From Alphaproteobacteria bacterium (GTDB taxonomy: Bacteria > Pseudomonadota > Alphaproteobacteria > ATCC43930 > CGMCC-115725): DNA of 9,182 bases. A model generated the notes under the pieces. It was not told the origin of the DNA and made no database searches. It saw only the letters and a program-made list of their open reading frames with translations. How positions within the stretch are numbered: position 1 is the first letter of the stretch; each line of letters opens with the position of its first letter. The DNA lies in the NCBI GenBank assembly GCA_028866355.1, contig JAGWIH010000075.1, positions 1 to 9,182 of the forward strand. Direction: 5' to 3'. Below are positions 1-6,815 of this stretch, piece after piece. A program made the translations under genes and the position numbers.

Positions 1-381
1 AGCGCCCCAGCCGTACCGCACCAGCCGGCCGCCAATGTGGTTGGCCATCGGCACGAGGAAATAATCGGCCTTGGGCGCGGCCAGCGCGGCGGCGATCTCG
101 GCCGCGAGCGCGGGCGTCATGCGTTCGTCGGCATCGACCTCCAAAATCCACGGACCGGCACAGGCGGCGTAGCCAGCGTTGCGGCGCGGGCCTTCGAGAT
201 CCCACGCGCCTTCGACCAGCTTGGCACCGGCGCCGCGCGCGATTTCGGCCGAACGATCCGTCGAACGGTCGAGCAGCACGACGATCTCGTCGGCAAAACG
301 CAACGTTTCGAGACAGGCGCCGAGCTGCGCCGCCTCGTTGCGCGCCACGACCAGCGCCGAGAGTTTCGCCGACTCCGCCAT
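1..381 (-). CDS. Family 2 glycosyltransferase, LPS-core type (WaaE/LgtF-like), partial
   Basis: The frame is open from an ATG at 381 down to base 1, giving 127 codons with no stop, so the C-terminal half lies outside the window. The residues read as a GT-A fold glycosyltransferase. An N-terminal strand and Asn-Glu pair (LSALVVARNEAAQLGACLE, about residues 7-25) is followed by ADEIVVLLDRSTDRSAEIA (30-48), then RRNAGYAACAGPWILEVDADER (66-87) in which DADER is the expected DxD-like nucleotide-sugar/metal site. The stretch NHIGGRLVRYGWGA at the cut edge also fits this subfamily. By family, such enzymes transfer a hexose onto the lipopolysaccharide inner core at the cytoplasmic membrane. The exact sugar and acceptor cannot be read from sequence. 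A purine-rich AGGGGAGG lies directly upstream of the ATG with unusually short spacing. The gene diverges from the ferredoxin oxidoreductase gene. The family call is firm; the LPS-core role is inferred. Confidence 0.85.
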   Translation of the reverse strand, partial: MAESAKLSALVVARNEAAQLGACLETLRFADEIVVLLDRSTDRSAEIARGAGAKLVEGAWDLEGPRRNAGYAACAGPWILEVDADERMTPALAAEIAAALAAPKADYFLVPMANHIGGRLVRYGWGA

Positions 382-585
382 GCCTCCCCTGCCCGGCGGA
401 ACATGGCCACGGCCCGCCGCGTGCCGTCAATGGCCGCCGCGACCGGAACTGTCCCGGCCGGCGTGCGGGACGCAGTTTTATCTCGGCCGCCATGCGCGGC
501 GAGCAATTCCTTTAAGCGCCGGCTGGGCGTTGTTTTGGCTGGCGGGACTTCCTACTCTGTCCGTCGGGAGGCGGGCATCGGGCCA
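382..585. other. Divergent intergenic region between glycosyltransferase and ior
   Basis: This 204-bp region separates two divergently transcribed genes, so it should hold both promoters. On the plus strand there is only a poor sigma-70-like pair: TTGTTT at 530-535 and TACTCT at 553-558, with a 17-bp spacer. Each matches the consensus at about three of six positions, so this is a guess. A GGGAG at 566-570 sits about 15 bases before the ATG at 586 and is the best available ribosome-binding site for the oxidoreductase. Open frames crossing this region on both strands have arginine-rich, low-complexity translations and look like shadows. I see no inverted repeat convincing enough to name an operator. 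Confidence 0.4.
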
Positions 586-3500
586 ATGACGCTCGCGCAA
601 GTTTCGCTGGACGATAAATACACCCTGAAGTCGGGGCGGGTGTTCCTGTCCGGCGTCCAGGCGCTGGTGCGGCTGCCAATGCTCCAGCAGGAGCGCGACC
701 GCGCCGCCGGCCTCAAGACGGCCGGATTCATCTCGGGCTATCGCGGCTCGCCCTTGGCGGTTTACGACGCCGCGCTGCACCAGGCGCGCAGCCACCTCGC
801 CGCGCACGACATCCATTTCCAGCCCGGCGTCAACGAGGACATCGCCGCCACCGCGCTGTGGGGCAGCCAGCAGGTCAATCTCTATCCGACGGCGAAGTTC
901 GACGGCGTTTTCGGCATCTGGTACGGCAAGGGTCCGGGCGTCGATCGCTCGATGGATCCGTTCAAGCACGCCAACTTCGCCGGCACCTCGAAGCACGGCG
1001 GCGTGCTGGCGATCGCCGGCGACGATCACGGGTGTCAATCATCCACGACGGCACACCAGAGCGAGCAGATGTTCCTGGCGGCGATGATGCCGCTGCTCAA
1101 TCCCGCGACGGTACAGGAATATATCGACTACGGGCTTTACGGTTACGCGCTGTCGCGCTTCGCCGGCGTGTGGACCGGCTTCAAGGCGATCTCCGAAGCG
1201 GTCGAAAGCTCGGCGTCGATCACCATCGATCCGCAGCGCATGAATCTGGTGACGCCGACCGATTTCGACATGCCGACGGGCGGCCTCAATATCCGCTGGC
1301 CCGACACGCCCTTGGATCAGGAACGCCGCTTGCACGGGCCCAAAATGGCGGCGGTCGCCGCCTTCGCGCGCGCCAATCCGCTCGACCGCTTGGTGTTCGC
1401 GCCGAAGCAGCCGCGGCTCGGCCTGATGGCGGCCGGCAAGGCCTATCTCGATCTGCGCCAGGCGCTCGATGATCTCGGATTGACCGAGGCGCAATGCCTC
1501 AGGCTCGGCTTGCGGCTCTACAAGGTCGGCATGGTCTGGCCGCTTGAGTCGGAGGGCGTGAAACGCTTCGCCGACGGGCTCGACGAGATCTTTGTCGTCG
1601 AAGAAAAGCGCGGCTTCATCGAAGACCAGCTGATGCGCGCGCTTTACAACATTGACGCCGCGCGCCGGCCGCGTGTCGTCGGCAAGACCGATGAAGCCGG
1701 CGCGCCGCTGCTGCCGAGCGCCGGCGAGCTGACGCCGACCATGGTGGCGCAGGCGCTGGTGACGCGCCTCAAACGGCTCGACGCGGCGTCGCCGGAAATC
1801 GACCAGCGGCTCCAGCGCCTGCTGGCGTTCGAGACCATCGCCGAGGCCGGCCATAAATCGGTGCGCCTGCCTTATTTCTGCGCCGGCTGTCCGCACAACA
1901 CTTCGACGCGGGTGCCCGAAGGCAGCCGCGCGCTGGCCGGCATCGGTTGCCACTTCATGGCGATCTGGATGCCGCGCGCGACGTCGACCTACAGCCACAT
2001 GGGCGGCGAAGGCGCCGCCTGGATCGGCCAGGCGCCGTTCACCGAGGACAAGCACGTCTTCCAGAATCTCGGCGACGGCACCTATTCGCATTCCGGCCTG
2101 CTGGCGATCCGCGCCGCCGCCATCGCCGGCGTCAACATCACCTATAAGATCCTCTACAACGACGCAGTGGCGATGACCGGCGGCCAGCCGGTCGAGGGTC
2201 ATCTGAGCGTCGGCCAGATCGCGCGCCAAGTCGCCGCCGAAGGCGCCAAGCAGATCGTCGTCGTCACCGACGAGCCCGACAAATATCCGAGCGGCACCTT
2301 CGCCACCGAAATCGCCGTGCGCCACCGCGACGAACTCGATGCCGTTCAACGCGAGCTGCGCGACGTGCCCGGCCTCACGATCCTCATCTACGACCAGACC
2401 TGCGCCGCCGAAAAGCGCCGCCGCCGCAAGCGCGGCACCTATCCCGATCCGGCCAAGCGCGTCTTCATCAACGAGGCGGTGTGCGAAGGCTGCGGCGATT
2501 GCTCCGAGAAATCGAACTGCGTCGCGGTCAAACCGCTCGAAACCGAATTCGGCCGCAAGCGGACGATCGATCAGTCGAGCTGCAACAAGGATTTCTCGTG
2601 CCTCAAGGGCTTCTGTCCGAGCTTCGTCACCGTGCACGGCGGCGAACTGCGCCGGCTCGAAGCCAAGCACCGGCAGCTGCGCTCGATCGCCGAACACGTC
2701 GCGACTTTGCCGCCGCCGGCGCCGAAGGAACTGGGCGAGCCCTACAGCATCCTGATCGGCGGCATCGGCGGCACCGGCGTCATCACCATCGGTGCGCTGC
2801 TCGGCATGGCGGCGCATATCGAAGGCAAAGGCTGCTCGGTTCTGGATTTCACCGGCCTCGCCCAGAAGAACGGCGCGGTGCTGAGCCATGTGCGGCTGGC
2901 GCCCAAGCCCGACGATCTCCATGCCGTGCGTGTCGCCGCCGGCGGCGCCAATCTGGTGCTCGGCTGCGACATGGTGGTGGCGGCCAGCGCGCCGTCGCTG
3001 GCGCGGATCGAGCACGGCGTGACGCGCTGCATCGTCAACAGCGACTATCAGCCGACGGCCGCGTTTGTCATGAATCCGGACGTCGATTTCGAGACCGCCG
3101 CGCTGACCAAGGCGATCCGGAATGCGGCCGGCGATTCCTGCGCCGATTTCGTCGACGCCACCGGCGTCGCCACCGCGCTGCTCGGCGACAGCATCGCCGC
3201 CAATCTGTTCATGCTCGGCTATGCCATGCAGCGCGGCCTGGTGCCGTTGAGCGCGGCAGCGATTGAACGCGCCATCGAGCTGAACGGCGTCGCGGTCGAG
3301 ATGAACAAACACGCGCTCGCCTGGGGCCGCTTGACCGCGCACGACCATGCACGCGTCGCGGCGCTGGTGCATCCGGTGGCGGAGCAAACGGCGAAGCCGC
3401 CGAAGGGTCTCGGTCCGCTGGTCGATCGGCGCGCCGCGTTCCTCGCCCGCTATCAGAACGCCGCCTATGCCGCGCGCTATCGCGACTTCGTCGGCGCGGT

Positions 3501-4065
3501 CGAGCGCGCCGAACGCGCGCGGCTGGGTCACGGCACGGCGCTGGCGGAGGCCGTCGCCGAAAATCTCTTCAAGCTGATGGCGTACAAGGACGAATATGAA
3601 GTCGCGCGGCTTTACACCGACGGCGCGTTCCTCAAGGAGCTGCGCCATCAATTCGCCGGCAAGTATCGGCTCGAGTTCCATCTGGCGCCGCCGACCTTCG
3701 CCAAGCGCGATCCGGCGACCGGCGAATTGCAGAAGCGCGCCTTCGGCGCCTGGGCGTTCACCGCGTTCAAGGTTCTGGCGCGGCTCAAGTTCCTGCGCGG
3801 CACGGCGCTCGATCCGTTCGGCCGCACGGCAGAGCGACGGGCGGAACGCCGCCTCATTGACGAATATCGCGCCATCATCGACGAGCTCAGCGCGGCGTTG
3901 ACGCCCTCTAACCATAATCTCGCCGTCGAGATCGCACGCATTCCCGAGCGCATTCGCGGCTTCGGTCACGTCAAGGACCGCGCGATTGCGGTGGCGAAGG
4001 CGCGCGAAGCGGCGTTGCTTGCGGCGTTCCGCGCGCCGGCGCCGGCCGCGCATGCGGCGGAATGA
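586..4065 (+). CDS. Indolepyruvate ferredoxin oxidoreductase, fused alpha-beta subunit form
   Basis: The product has 1159 residues from the ATG at 586. It belongs to the 2-oxoacid:ferredoxin oxidoreductases, which use thiamine diphosphate and Fe-S clusters to convert aryl pyruvates (indolepyruvate, phenylpyruvate) plus CoA to aryl-acetyl-CoA, CO2 and reduced ferredoxin in the cytoplasm. The N-terminus (about 1-400) is the pyrimidine-binding part, starting with VSLDDKYTLKSGRVFLSG and FISGYRGSPLAVYD. A CxxC (C432, C435) precedes the TPP-binding core, GDG at 496-498 with N525 27 residues later. A cysteine-rich segment follows: C633, C636, C639, C645, C666, C672 and C677-Pro, probably for Fe-S clusters. 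A gamma-type domain begins with GGIGGTGV at 725-732. The last ~230 residues look like the DUF6537 domain of this family. The frame is open upstream to base 37, but that part is antisense to the glycosyltransferase and low-complexity; the chosen start fits the family N-terminus. Archaeal counterparts are split into IorA and IorB. A role in aromatic amino acid catabolism is inferred from the family, since no such neighbours are seen. Confidence 0.93.
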   Translation: MTLAQVSLDDKYTLKSGRVFLSGVQALVRLPMLQQERDRAAGLKTAGFISGYRGSPLAVYDAALHQARSHLAAHDIHFQPGVNEDIAATALWGSQQVNLYPTAKFDGVFGIWYGKGPGVDRSMDPFKHANFAGTSKHGGVLAIAGDDHGCQSSTTAHQSEQMFLAAMMPLLNPATVQEYIDYGLYGYALSRFAGVWTGFKAISEAVESSASITIDPQRMNLVTPTDFDMPTGGLNIRWPDTPLDQERRLHGPKMAAVAAFARANPLDRLVFAPKQPRLGLMAAGKAYLDLRQALDDLGLTEAQCLRLGLRLYKVGMVWPLESEGVKRFADGLDEIFVVEEKRGFIEDQLMRALYNIDAARRPRVVGKTDEAGAPLLPSAGELTPTMVAQALVTRLKRLDAASPEIDQRLQRLLAFETIAEAGHKSVRLPYFCAGCPHNTSTRVPEGSRALAGIGCHFMAIWMPRATSTYSHMGGEGAAWIGQAPFTEDKHVFQNLGDGTYSHSGLLAIRAAAIAGVNITYKILYNDAVAMTGGQPVEGHLSVGQIARQVAAEGAKQIVVVTDEPDKYPSGTFATEIAVRHRDELDAVQRELRDVPGLTILIYDQTCAAEKRRRRKRGTYPDPAKRVFINEAVCEGCGDCSEKSNCVAVKPLETEFGRKRTIDQSSCNKDFSCLKGFCPSFVTVHGGELRRLEAKHRQLRSIAEHVATLPPPAPKELGEPYSILIGGIGGTGVITIGALLGMAAHIEGKGCSVLDFTGLAQKNGAVLSHVRLAPKPDDLHAVRVAAGGANLVLGCDMVVAASAPSLARIEHGVTRCIVNSDYQPTAAFVMNPDVDFETAALTKAIRNAAGDSCADFVDATGVATALLGDSIAANLFMLGYAMQRGLVPLSAAAIERAIELNGVAVEMNKHALAWGRLTAHDHARVAALVHPVAEQTAKPPKGLGPLVDRRAAFLARYQNAAYAARYRDFVGAVERAERARLGHGTALAEAVAENLFKLMAYKDEYEVARLYTDGAFLKELRHQFAGKYRLEFHLAPPTFAKRDPATGELQKRAFGAWAFTAFKVLARLKFLRGTALDPFGRTAERRAERRLIDEYRAIIDELSAALTPSNHNLAVEIARIPERIRGFGHVKDRAIAVAKAREAALLAAFRAPAPAAHAAE

Positions 4066-4116
4066 CTTTGCACGGCAGCGGCCCGGCGGGCTAATCTGCC
4101 GCCCTGGCCAGGAAAC

Positions 4117-4458
4117 ATGACCGCGTCACCGCCGTCGAAACGGCCCTATAAGATTGAAGCCATCGAGGTTTTGGCGGACACGCCCAATCTGCGGATGACG
4201 GTGTTCACCGTCGGCGCCGGCGAGGACATTCCCTGGCACTGGCACACGAACGTGTCGGACACCTATTTCGGCATGGAAGGCATCACCGTCGTCGAAACCC
4301 GCGCGCCGGCGGCGCACCTCGAGATCGGCCCCGGCCAGACAACAATGGTGCCGGCCAAGCGCGCGCATCACGTGTCGGGCAAGGACGGCGGCCGCTGCAA
4401 GTTCGCCATCCTGCAAGGGATCGGCCCATACGATTTCAATTTGGTAGGTCAAACATGA
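4117..4458 (+). CDS. Small single-domain cupin protein
   Basis: This 113-residue protein is one conserved beta-barrel cupin domain. Motif 1 is GEDIPWHWHTNVSDTYFGME (35-54): G35, H41 and H43 are in place, but the usual glutamate is replaced by D48, and G55 closes the motif. Motif 2 starts at G73 and runs through P79 to H84, the third histidine ligand. Three His plus one acidic residue would fit binding of one divalent metal. Such small cupins include dioxygenases, isomerases and pure binding proteins, so no reaction or substrate can be assigned. The start ATG has a short-spaced AGGA at 4110-4113. It begins 51 bp after the ior stop. Its stop (4456-4458) overlaps the ATG of ctpA as ATGA, implying translational coupling. 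A weak promoter-like pair, TTGCAC (4068-4073) and TAATCT (4092-4097) with an 18-bp spacer, could give it a separate transcript. No signal peptide is seen, so it is probably cytoplasmic. Confidence 0.85.
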   Translation: MTASPPSKRPYKIEAIEVLADTPNLRMTVFTVGAGEDIPWHWHTNVSDTYFGMEGITVVETRAPAAHLEIGPGQTTMVPAKRAHHVSGKDGGRCKFAILQGIGPYDFNLVGQT

Positions 4459-5876
4459 AGCCATCGCTGCGTTATTTCCTGCTCGGCGCCGGGTGCGCCG
4501 TTCTCGTTGTTGCCGCCTTCGCGGCCGGCGTGACCATCGCCGCGCCTGAGCAGGCCAGCACCTCGAAGATGCTCGCGCTCTATAACGAGGTCTTCAACGA
4601 GGTGAAGGCGAACTACGTCAAGCCGGTGACCGACCAGAACCTGGTCGAAGGCAGCATCCAGGGCATGCTGTCGTCGCTCGATCCGCATTCGAGCTACATG
4701 GACGCCAAAGAATTCAAGGACATGATGGTGCAGACAAAGGGCGAGTTCGGCGGCCTCGGCATGCAAGTGACGATGGAAGACGGCGCGGTGAAGGTGGTGT
4801 CGCCGATCGACGACACGCCCGCCGCCAAGGCCGGCGTCATGCCGGGCGACCTGATCGTCGGGATCGACCACGCGCCGGTGAGCGACATGACGCTGACGCA
4901 GGCGGTCGACAAGCTGCGCGGCCCGATCGGCAGTCACGTGACGCTGACCATGCGGCGCCAGGGCGCGCAGCCCTTCGAGCTGACGCTGACGCGCGCCGAC
5001 ATCAAGGTCGATCCGGTGAAGTCGCGCCTGGTCGACAACGATATCGGCTATATCCGCATCAGCACGTTCTCGGAGCGAGCCGGCAGCGCCCTGGCGGCGG
5101 CGGTCAAGGATCTGAACGCCAAATCGAAGAACCATATCGCCGGCATCGTGCTCGACCTGCGCAACAATCCGGGCGGGTTGCTCGACGAAGCCGTCGCGGT
5201 CGCCAACACCTTCATTCCGAAGGGCGAGATCGTCTCGATCAAAGGCCGCGTTGCCACCGACACCCGAAGCTTCAACGCGGAACCGAGCAAGGATCTGGTT
5301 CCGGTCGATGTGCCAATGGTGGTGCTGGTCAACGGCGGTTCGGCGTCGGCGTCCGAAATCGTCGCCGGCGCGCTGCAAGACACGCACCGCGCCGTGGTCA
5401 TGGGCACGCGTTCGTTCGGCAAGGGCTCGGTGCAGACGATCTTGCCGGTGAAAGAAAGCGGCGGCGCGATCCGCCTCACCACGGCGCTCTACTACACGCC
5501 GTCGGGCCGCTCGATCCAGGGCACCGGCATCGAGCCCGACGTCGTCGTGCCGCCGGCCAAGATCGAGAAGATCGCCCTCGGCCCGGTGATCCGCGAAGAA
5601 GATCTCAAGGGCGCGCTGAAGAATCCCGACGGTAGCGTCGCGCCCGAGGACGCGACGGCGAAACCCGCCAACGACAACAACAAGTCGCCGGCGAAACCGG
5701 CGGCCGCGCCCGGCGCCAGCCTGCCGCCCGGCGCCAAGCCGTTGCCGATCCCGGCCAACGCGGCGCTCGAGCCCAATCTGATGGGCACCGACAGCGACTA
5801 TCAGTTCGTGCGCGCGGTGGATCTGTTGCGCGGATTGGCGCTGTTCCGCACCGAGGAGCATACCGCCGCGCGCTAA
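4455..5876 (+). CDS. ctpA: Carboxy-terminal processing peptidase, S41 family (CtpA)
   Basis: The product has 473 residues. An N-terminal hydrophobic segment (about 7-30) acts as signal peptide or membrane anchor and sends the enzyme to the periplasm. Next come a helical region with EGSIQGMLSSLDPHSSYMD, typical of the family, and a PDZ domain from about G96 to 170 (GEFGGLGMQV onward). The protease core contains DLRNNPGGLLDEAV and the Ser-Lys active site: S298 in GGSASASEI, K323 in SFGKGSVQ and Q327. The spacings of 25 and 4 match those I recall for E. coli Prc and plant D1 protease. The family trims C-termini of envelope proteins, including peptidoglycan hydrolases. A Pro/Ala/Lys/Asn-rich linker (about 390-440) leads to a conserved ending (DYQFVRAVDLLRGLALF). 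The ATG overlaps the cupin stop, so translation is probably coupled. In many alphaproteobacteria ctpA sits beside an envC-like hydrolase activator gene, which is absent here, so this copy could be displaced or a paralogue. Confidence 0.95.
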   Translation: MKPSLRYFLLGAGCAVLVVAAFAAGVTIAAPEQASTSKMLALYNEVFNEVKANYVKPVTDQNLVEGSIQGMLSSLDPHSSYMDAKEFKDMMVQTKGEFGGLGMQVTMEDGAVKVVSPIDDTPAAKAGVMPGDLIVGIDHAPVSDMTLTQAVDKLRGPIGSHVTLTMRRQGAQPFELTLTRADIKVDPVKSRLVDNDIGYIRISTFSERAGSALAAAVKDLNAKSKNHIAGIVLDLRNNPGGLLDEAVAVANTFIPKGEIVSIKGRVATDTRSFNAEPSKDLVPVDVPMVVLVNGGSASASEIVAGALQDTHRAVVMGTRSFGKGSVQTILPVKESGGAIRLTTALYYTPSGRSIQGTGIEPDVVVPPAKIEKIALGPVIREEDLKGALKNPDGSVAPEDATAKPANDNNKSPAKPAAAPGASLPPGAKPLPIPANAALEPNLMGTDSDYQFVRAVDLLRGLALFRTEEHTAAR

Positions 5877-5882
5877 GCGCGG
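5866..5882. terminator. Small inverted repeat over the ctpA stop codon (possible weak terminator)
   Basis: CCGCGC (5866-5871) and GCGCGG (5877-5882) form a perfect 6-bp stem with a 5-base loop (GCTAA) that contains most of the ctpA stop codon. It lies in the 27-bp gap region between the convergent ctpA and basic-protein genes, where a bidirectional terminator would be expected. No T-run follows on either strand, so it is not a classical intrinsic terminator, and short GC palindromes are common by chance at this base composition. Confidence 0.25.
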
Positions 5883-5903
5883 TGGCGCTCCGATCTCGAT
5901 CCG

Positions 5904-6380
5904 TCAGATGTGGGAAATGACGGCGCGCGCGGCGTTGGTGATGCTGACGTCGGTCGCGGTGGCGCTGATCGCCTCGGCGTACCACTGATCGACGGCCTGC
6001 GACAGCAAGAGGCTGCCGCGCTTCCTGAGATCGGCGCCGATGATCGCCTCGAGCGAGCGCAGACGCGCAAAGAGCTTGCGGGTTGCGGCCTTGCGCCGTT
6101 CTTCCGCCTGCTGCGCCAGGGCCTGGCGCGCCGGGCTTTCACCGGGACGCGCGACGGCCGGCTTGGCCGCGGGTTTCGCCGCCGGCCTGGCGCCGAGCGG
6201 GGCCGCCGGACCGATCGGCCGGGCCAGCTGACCCGGCAGGGGCCGCATCGGCATACCCGGGCGTGGCGGCAGCGGCAACGGCGTCGCCGGCTTCTTCAAC
6301 GCAGCAACCTTCTTCGGCGGCGGCGCGGCCTTCTTGGCCGCCGGTTTCTTCTTGGGCGCGGCTTTGCTGCGTGTGGTCAT
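5904..6380 (-). CDS. Hypothetical basic Lys/Ala/Pro-rich protein with helical C-terminus
   Basis: I do not recognise this 158-residue protein as a named family. Residues 1-30 hold 10 lysines among Ala and Pro (AAPKKKPAAKKAAPPPKK), like histone-H1-type tails. Residues 31-80 are Pro/Ala/Arg-rich with AAKPAAKPA repeats. From about 84 the composition changes to a likely amphipathic helix (RQALAQQAEERRKAATRKLF) and a more ordinary globular stretch to residue 158. There is no signal peptide or membrane segment, so it is probably cytoplasmic. A basic disordered tail plus a small helical domain suggests nucleic-acid or polyanion binding, but that is inference. A good GGAGG (minus strand, bases 6387-6391) lies six bases before the ATG at 6380 and supports this start. 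A hairpin lies just upstream in the leader. The gene is convergent with ctpA and ends 27 bp from its stop. The plus-strand frame over the same bases is arginine-rich and lacks comparable support. Confidence 0.65.
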   Translation of the reverse strand: MTTRSKAAPKKKPAAKKAAPPPKKVAALKKPATPLPLPPRPGMPMRPLPGQLARPIGPAAPLGARPAAKPAAKPAVARPGESPARQALAQQAEERRKAATRKLFARLRSLEAIIGADLRKRGSLLLSQAVDQWYAEAISATATDVSITNAARAVISHI

Positions 6381-6689
6381 TCATGCCCTCCGACGCGGGC
6401 GCGGCGCCCGCAAAAATCCTTGTACCGCCCTGTGGGTCGAGCCAGAGAAACCAGCTAAATGCTTATACATTCTGGAAAATTCGGCATTTTGCAGGCGGCC
6501 CGAACGGTCCCCGGTACCGTGTCAGGCCCGGCGGTGTTTCATTACAAGTAGCTGAGCCGCCGCACTATTTCCATAGCTCTCTGGATTAAACCGGATGCAC
6601 GCGCGGCGATGTGCAATAAAAGATATAAAATCAGACAGTTATATAGTTATCCTCAGGTCGCTTGAGGGCAAAGATCCGCCGGACAAGCC
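6381..6689. other. Intergenic region with AT-rich patch, no gene found
   Basis: This 309-bp gap lies between the basic-protein gene and the 3' end of tRNA-Leu, both on the minus strand. Besides the leader hairpin at 6395-6411 it holds a minus-strand TATAAG (within 6460-6466) that could be a -10 element for the basic-protein gene, although no good -35 is seen. The stretch 6611-6650 is strikingly AT-rich (9 G/C in 40 bases by count), unlike its surroundings. A short CCTCA/TGAGG stem at about 6651-6667 follows the tRNA on the minus strand without a T-run, and might mark its 3' processing or termination. Short open frames here have no coding character or good ribosome-binding sites. I found no repeat of the tRNA 3' end that would mark an integrated element. 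Confidence 0.5.
6395..6411 (-). promoter_or_regulatory. Hairpin in the 5' leader of the basic protein gene
   Basis: GCGGGCG (6395-6401) and CGCCCGC (6405-6411) form a perfect 7-bp GC stem with a 3-base loop. On the minus strand it is preceded by a T-run (TTTTT, 6412-6416) and followed after three bases by the GGAGG ribosome-binding site of the gene starting at 6380. It would therefore fold in the mRNA leader right beside the Shine-Dalgarno, where it could affect translation initiation. Read on the plus strand, the stem is followed by A residues, so it is not an intrinsic terminator in that direction. The structure is seen directly; any regulatory role is inferred. Confidence 0.3.
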
Positions 6690-6776
6690 TGGTGCCCGCG
6701 GCTGGATTTGAACCAGCACTCCGGTTTCCCGGCACGGATTTTAAGTCCGTTGCGTCTACCGTTCCGCCACGCGGGC
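6690..6776 (-). tRNA. tRNA-Leu, anticodon TAA
   Basis: The minus strand folds as a class II tRNA of 87 bases including the encoded CCA. The acceptor stem is GCCCGCG paired with CGCGGGC, followed by discriminator A and CCA. The D-arm contains GGTAGACGC. The anticodon stem ACGGA/TCCGT encloses loop CTTAAAA, with anticodon TAA at bases 6741-6743, reading UUA and probably UUG leucine codons. The long variable arm CCGGGAAACCGG and the T-arm GCTGG-TTCAAAT-CCAGC are intact. The 5' end lies 39 bp after the stop of the CinA-like gene on the same strand, so cotranscription or a private promoter are both possible. A TAGGAT at 6794-6799 on the minus strand could be a -10 box but has no convincing -35. 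All arms pair fully, so the gene looks functional. Confidence 0.97.
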
Positions 6777-6802
6777 ACAGCCTCGACCAAGGCATCCTAA
6801 CA

Positions 6803-6815
6803 GCCCGAATCGGGC
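6803..6815 (-). terminator. Possible weak terminator after the CinA-like gene
   Basis: Directly after the TAG stop (6816-6818) the minus strand reads GCCCG-ATT-CGGGC, a 5-bp stem with a 3-base loop, extendable by one G-T pair, followed by TGTTAGG. The position is right for ending transcription before the tRNA, but the downstream T content is too low for a standard intrinsic terminator. It could simply allow partial read-through into the tRNA. Confidence 0.3.

Noticed and set aside
37..585. N-terminal extension of the oxidoreductase frame
   Set aside because: It runs antisense through the glycosyltransferase gene and is Arg/Ala-rich. The family N-terminus begins right after the ATG at 586.
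1039..4053. 1004-residue open frame antisense to the oxidoreductase gene
   Set aside because: Its translation is rich in Arg, His, Ala and Asp with no domain motifs. It is the expected mirror of a GC-rich gene with biased third positions, while the plus-strand frame has clear TPP and Fe-S motifs.
4449..5861. 470-residue open frame antisense to ctpA
   Set aside because: Low-complexity Arg/His/Asp/Gly translation without motifs; ctpA on the other strand has a full active site and PDZ domain.
5910..6458. 182-residue plus-strand frame over the basic-protein gene
   Set aside because: Arg/Gly-rich repetitive translation with no good ribosome-binding site. The minus-strand frame has GGAGG and a domain-like C-terminus.
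6381..6690. Integrated element or att site at tRNA-Leu
   Set aside because: No duplicate of the tRNA 3' end, integrase or phage-like gene is visible. Only the AT-rich patch remains, which is reported as an open question.
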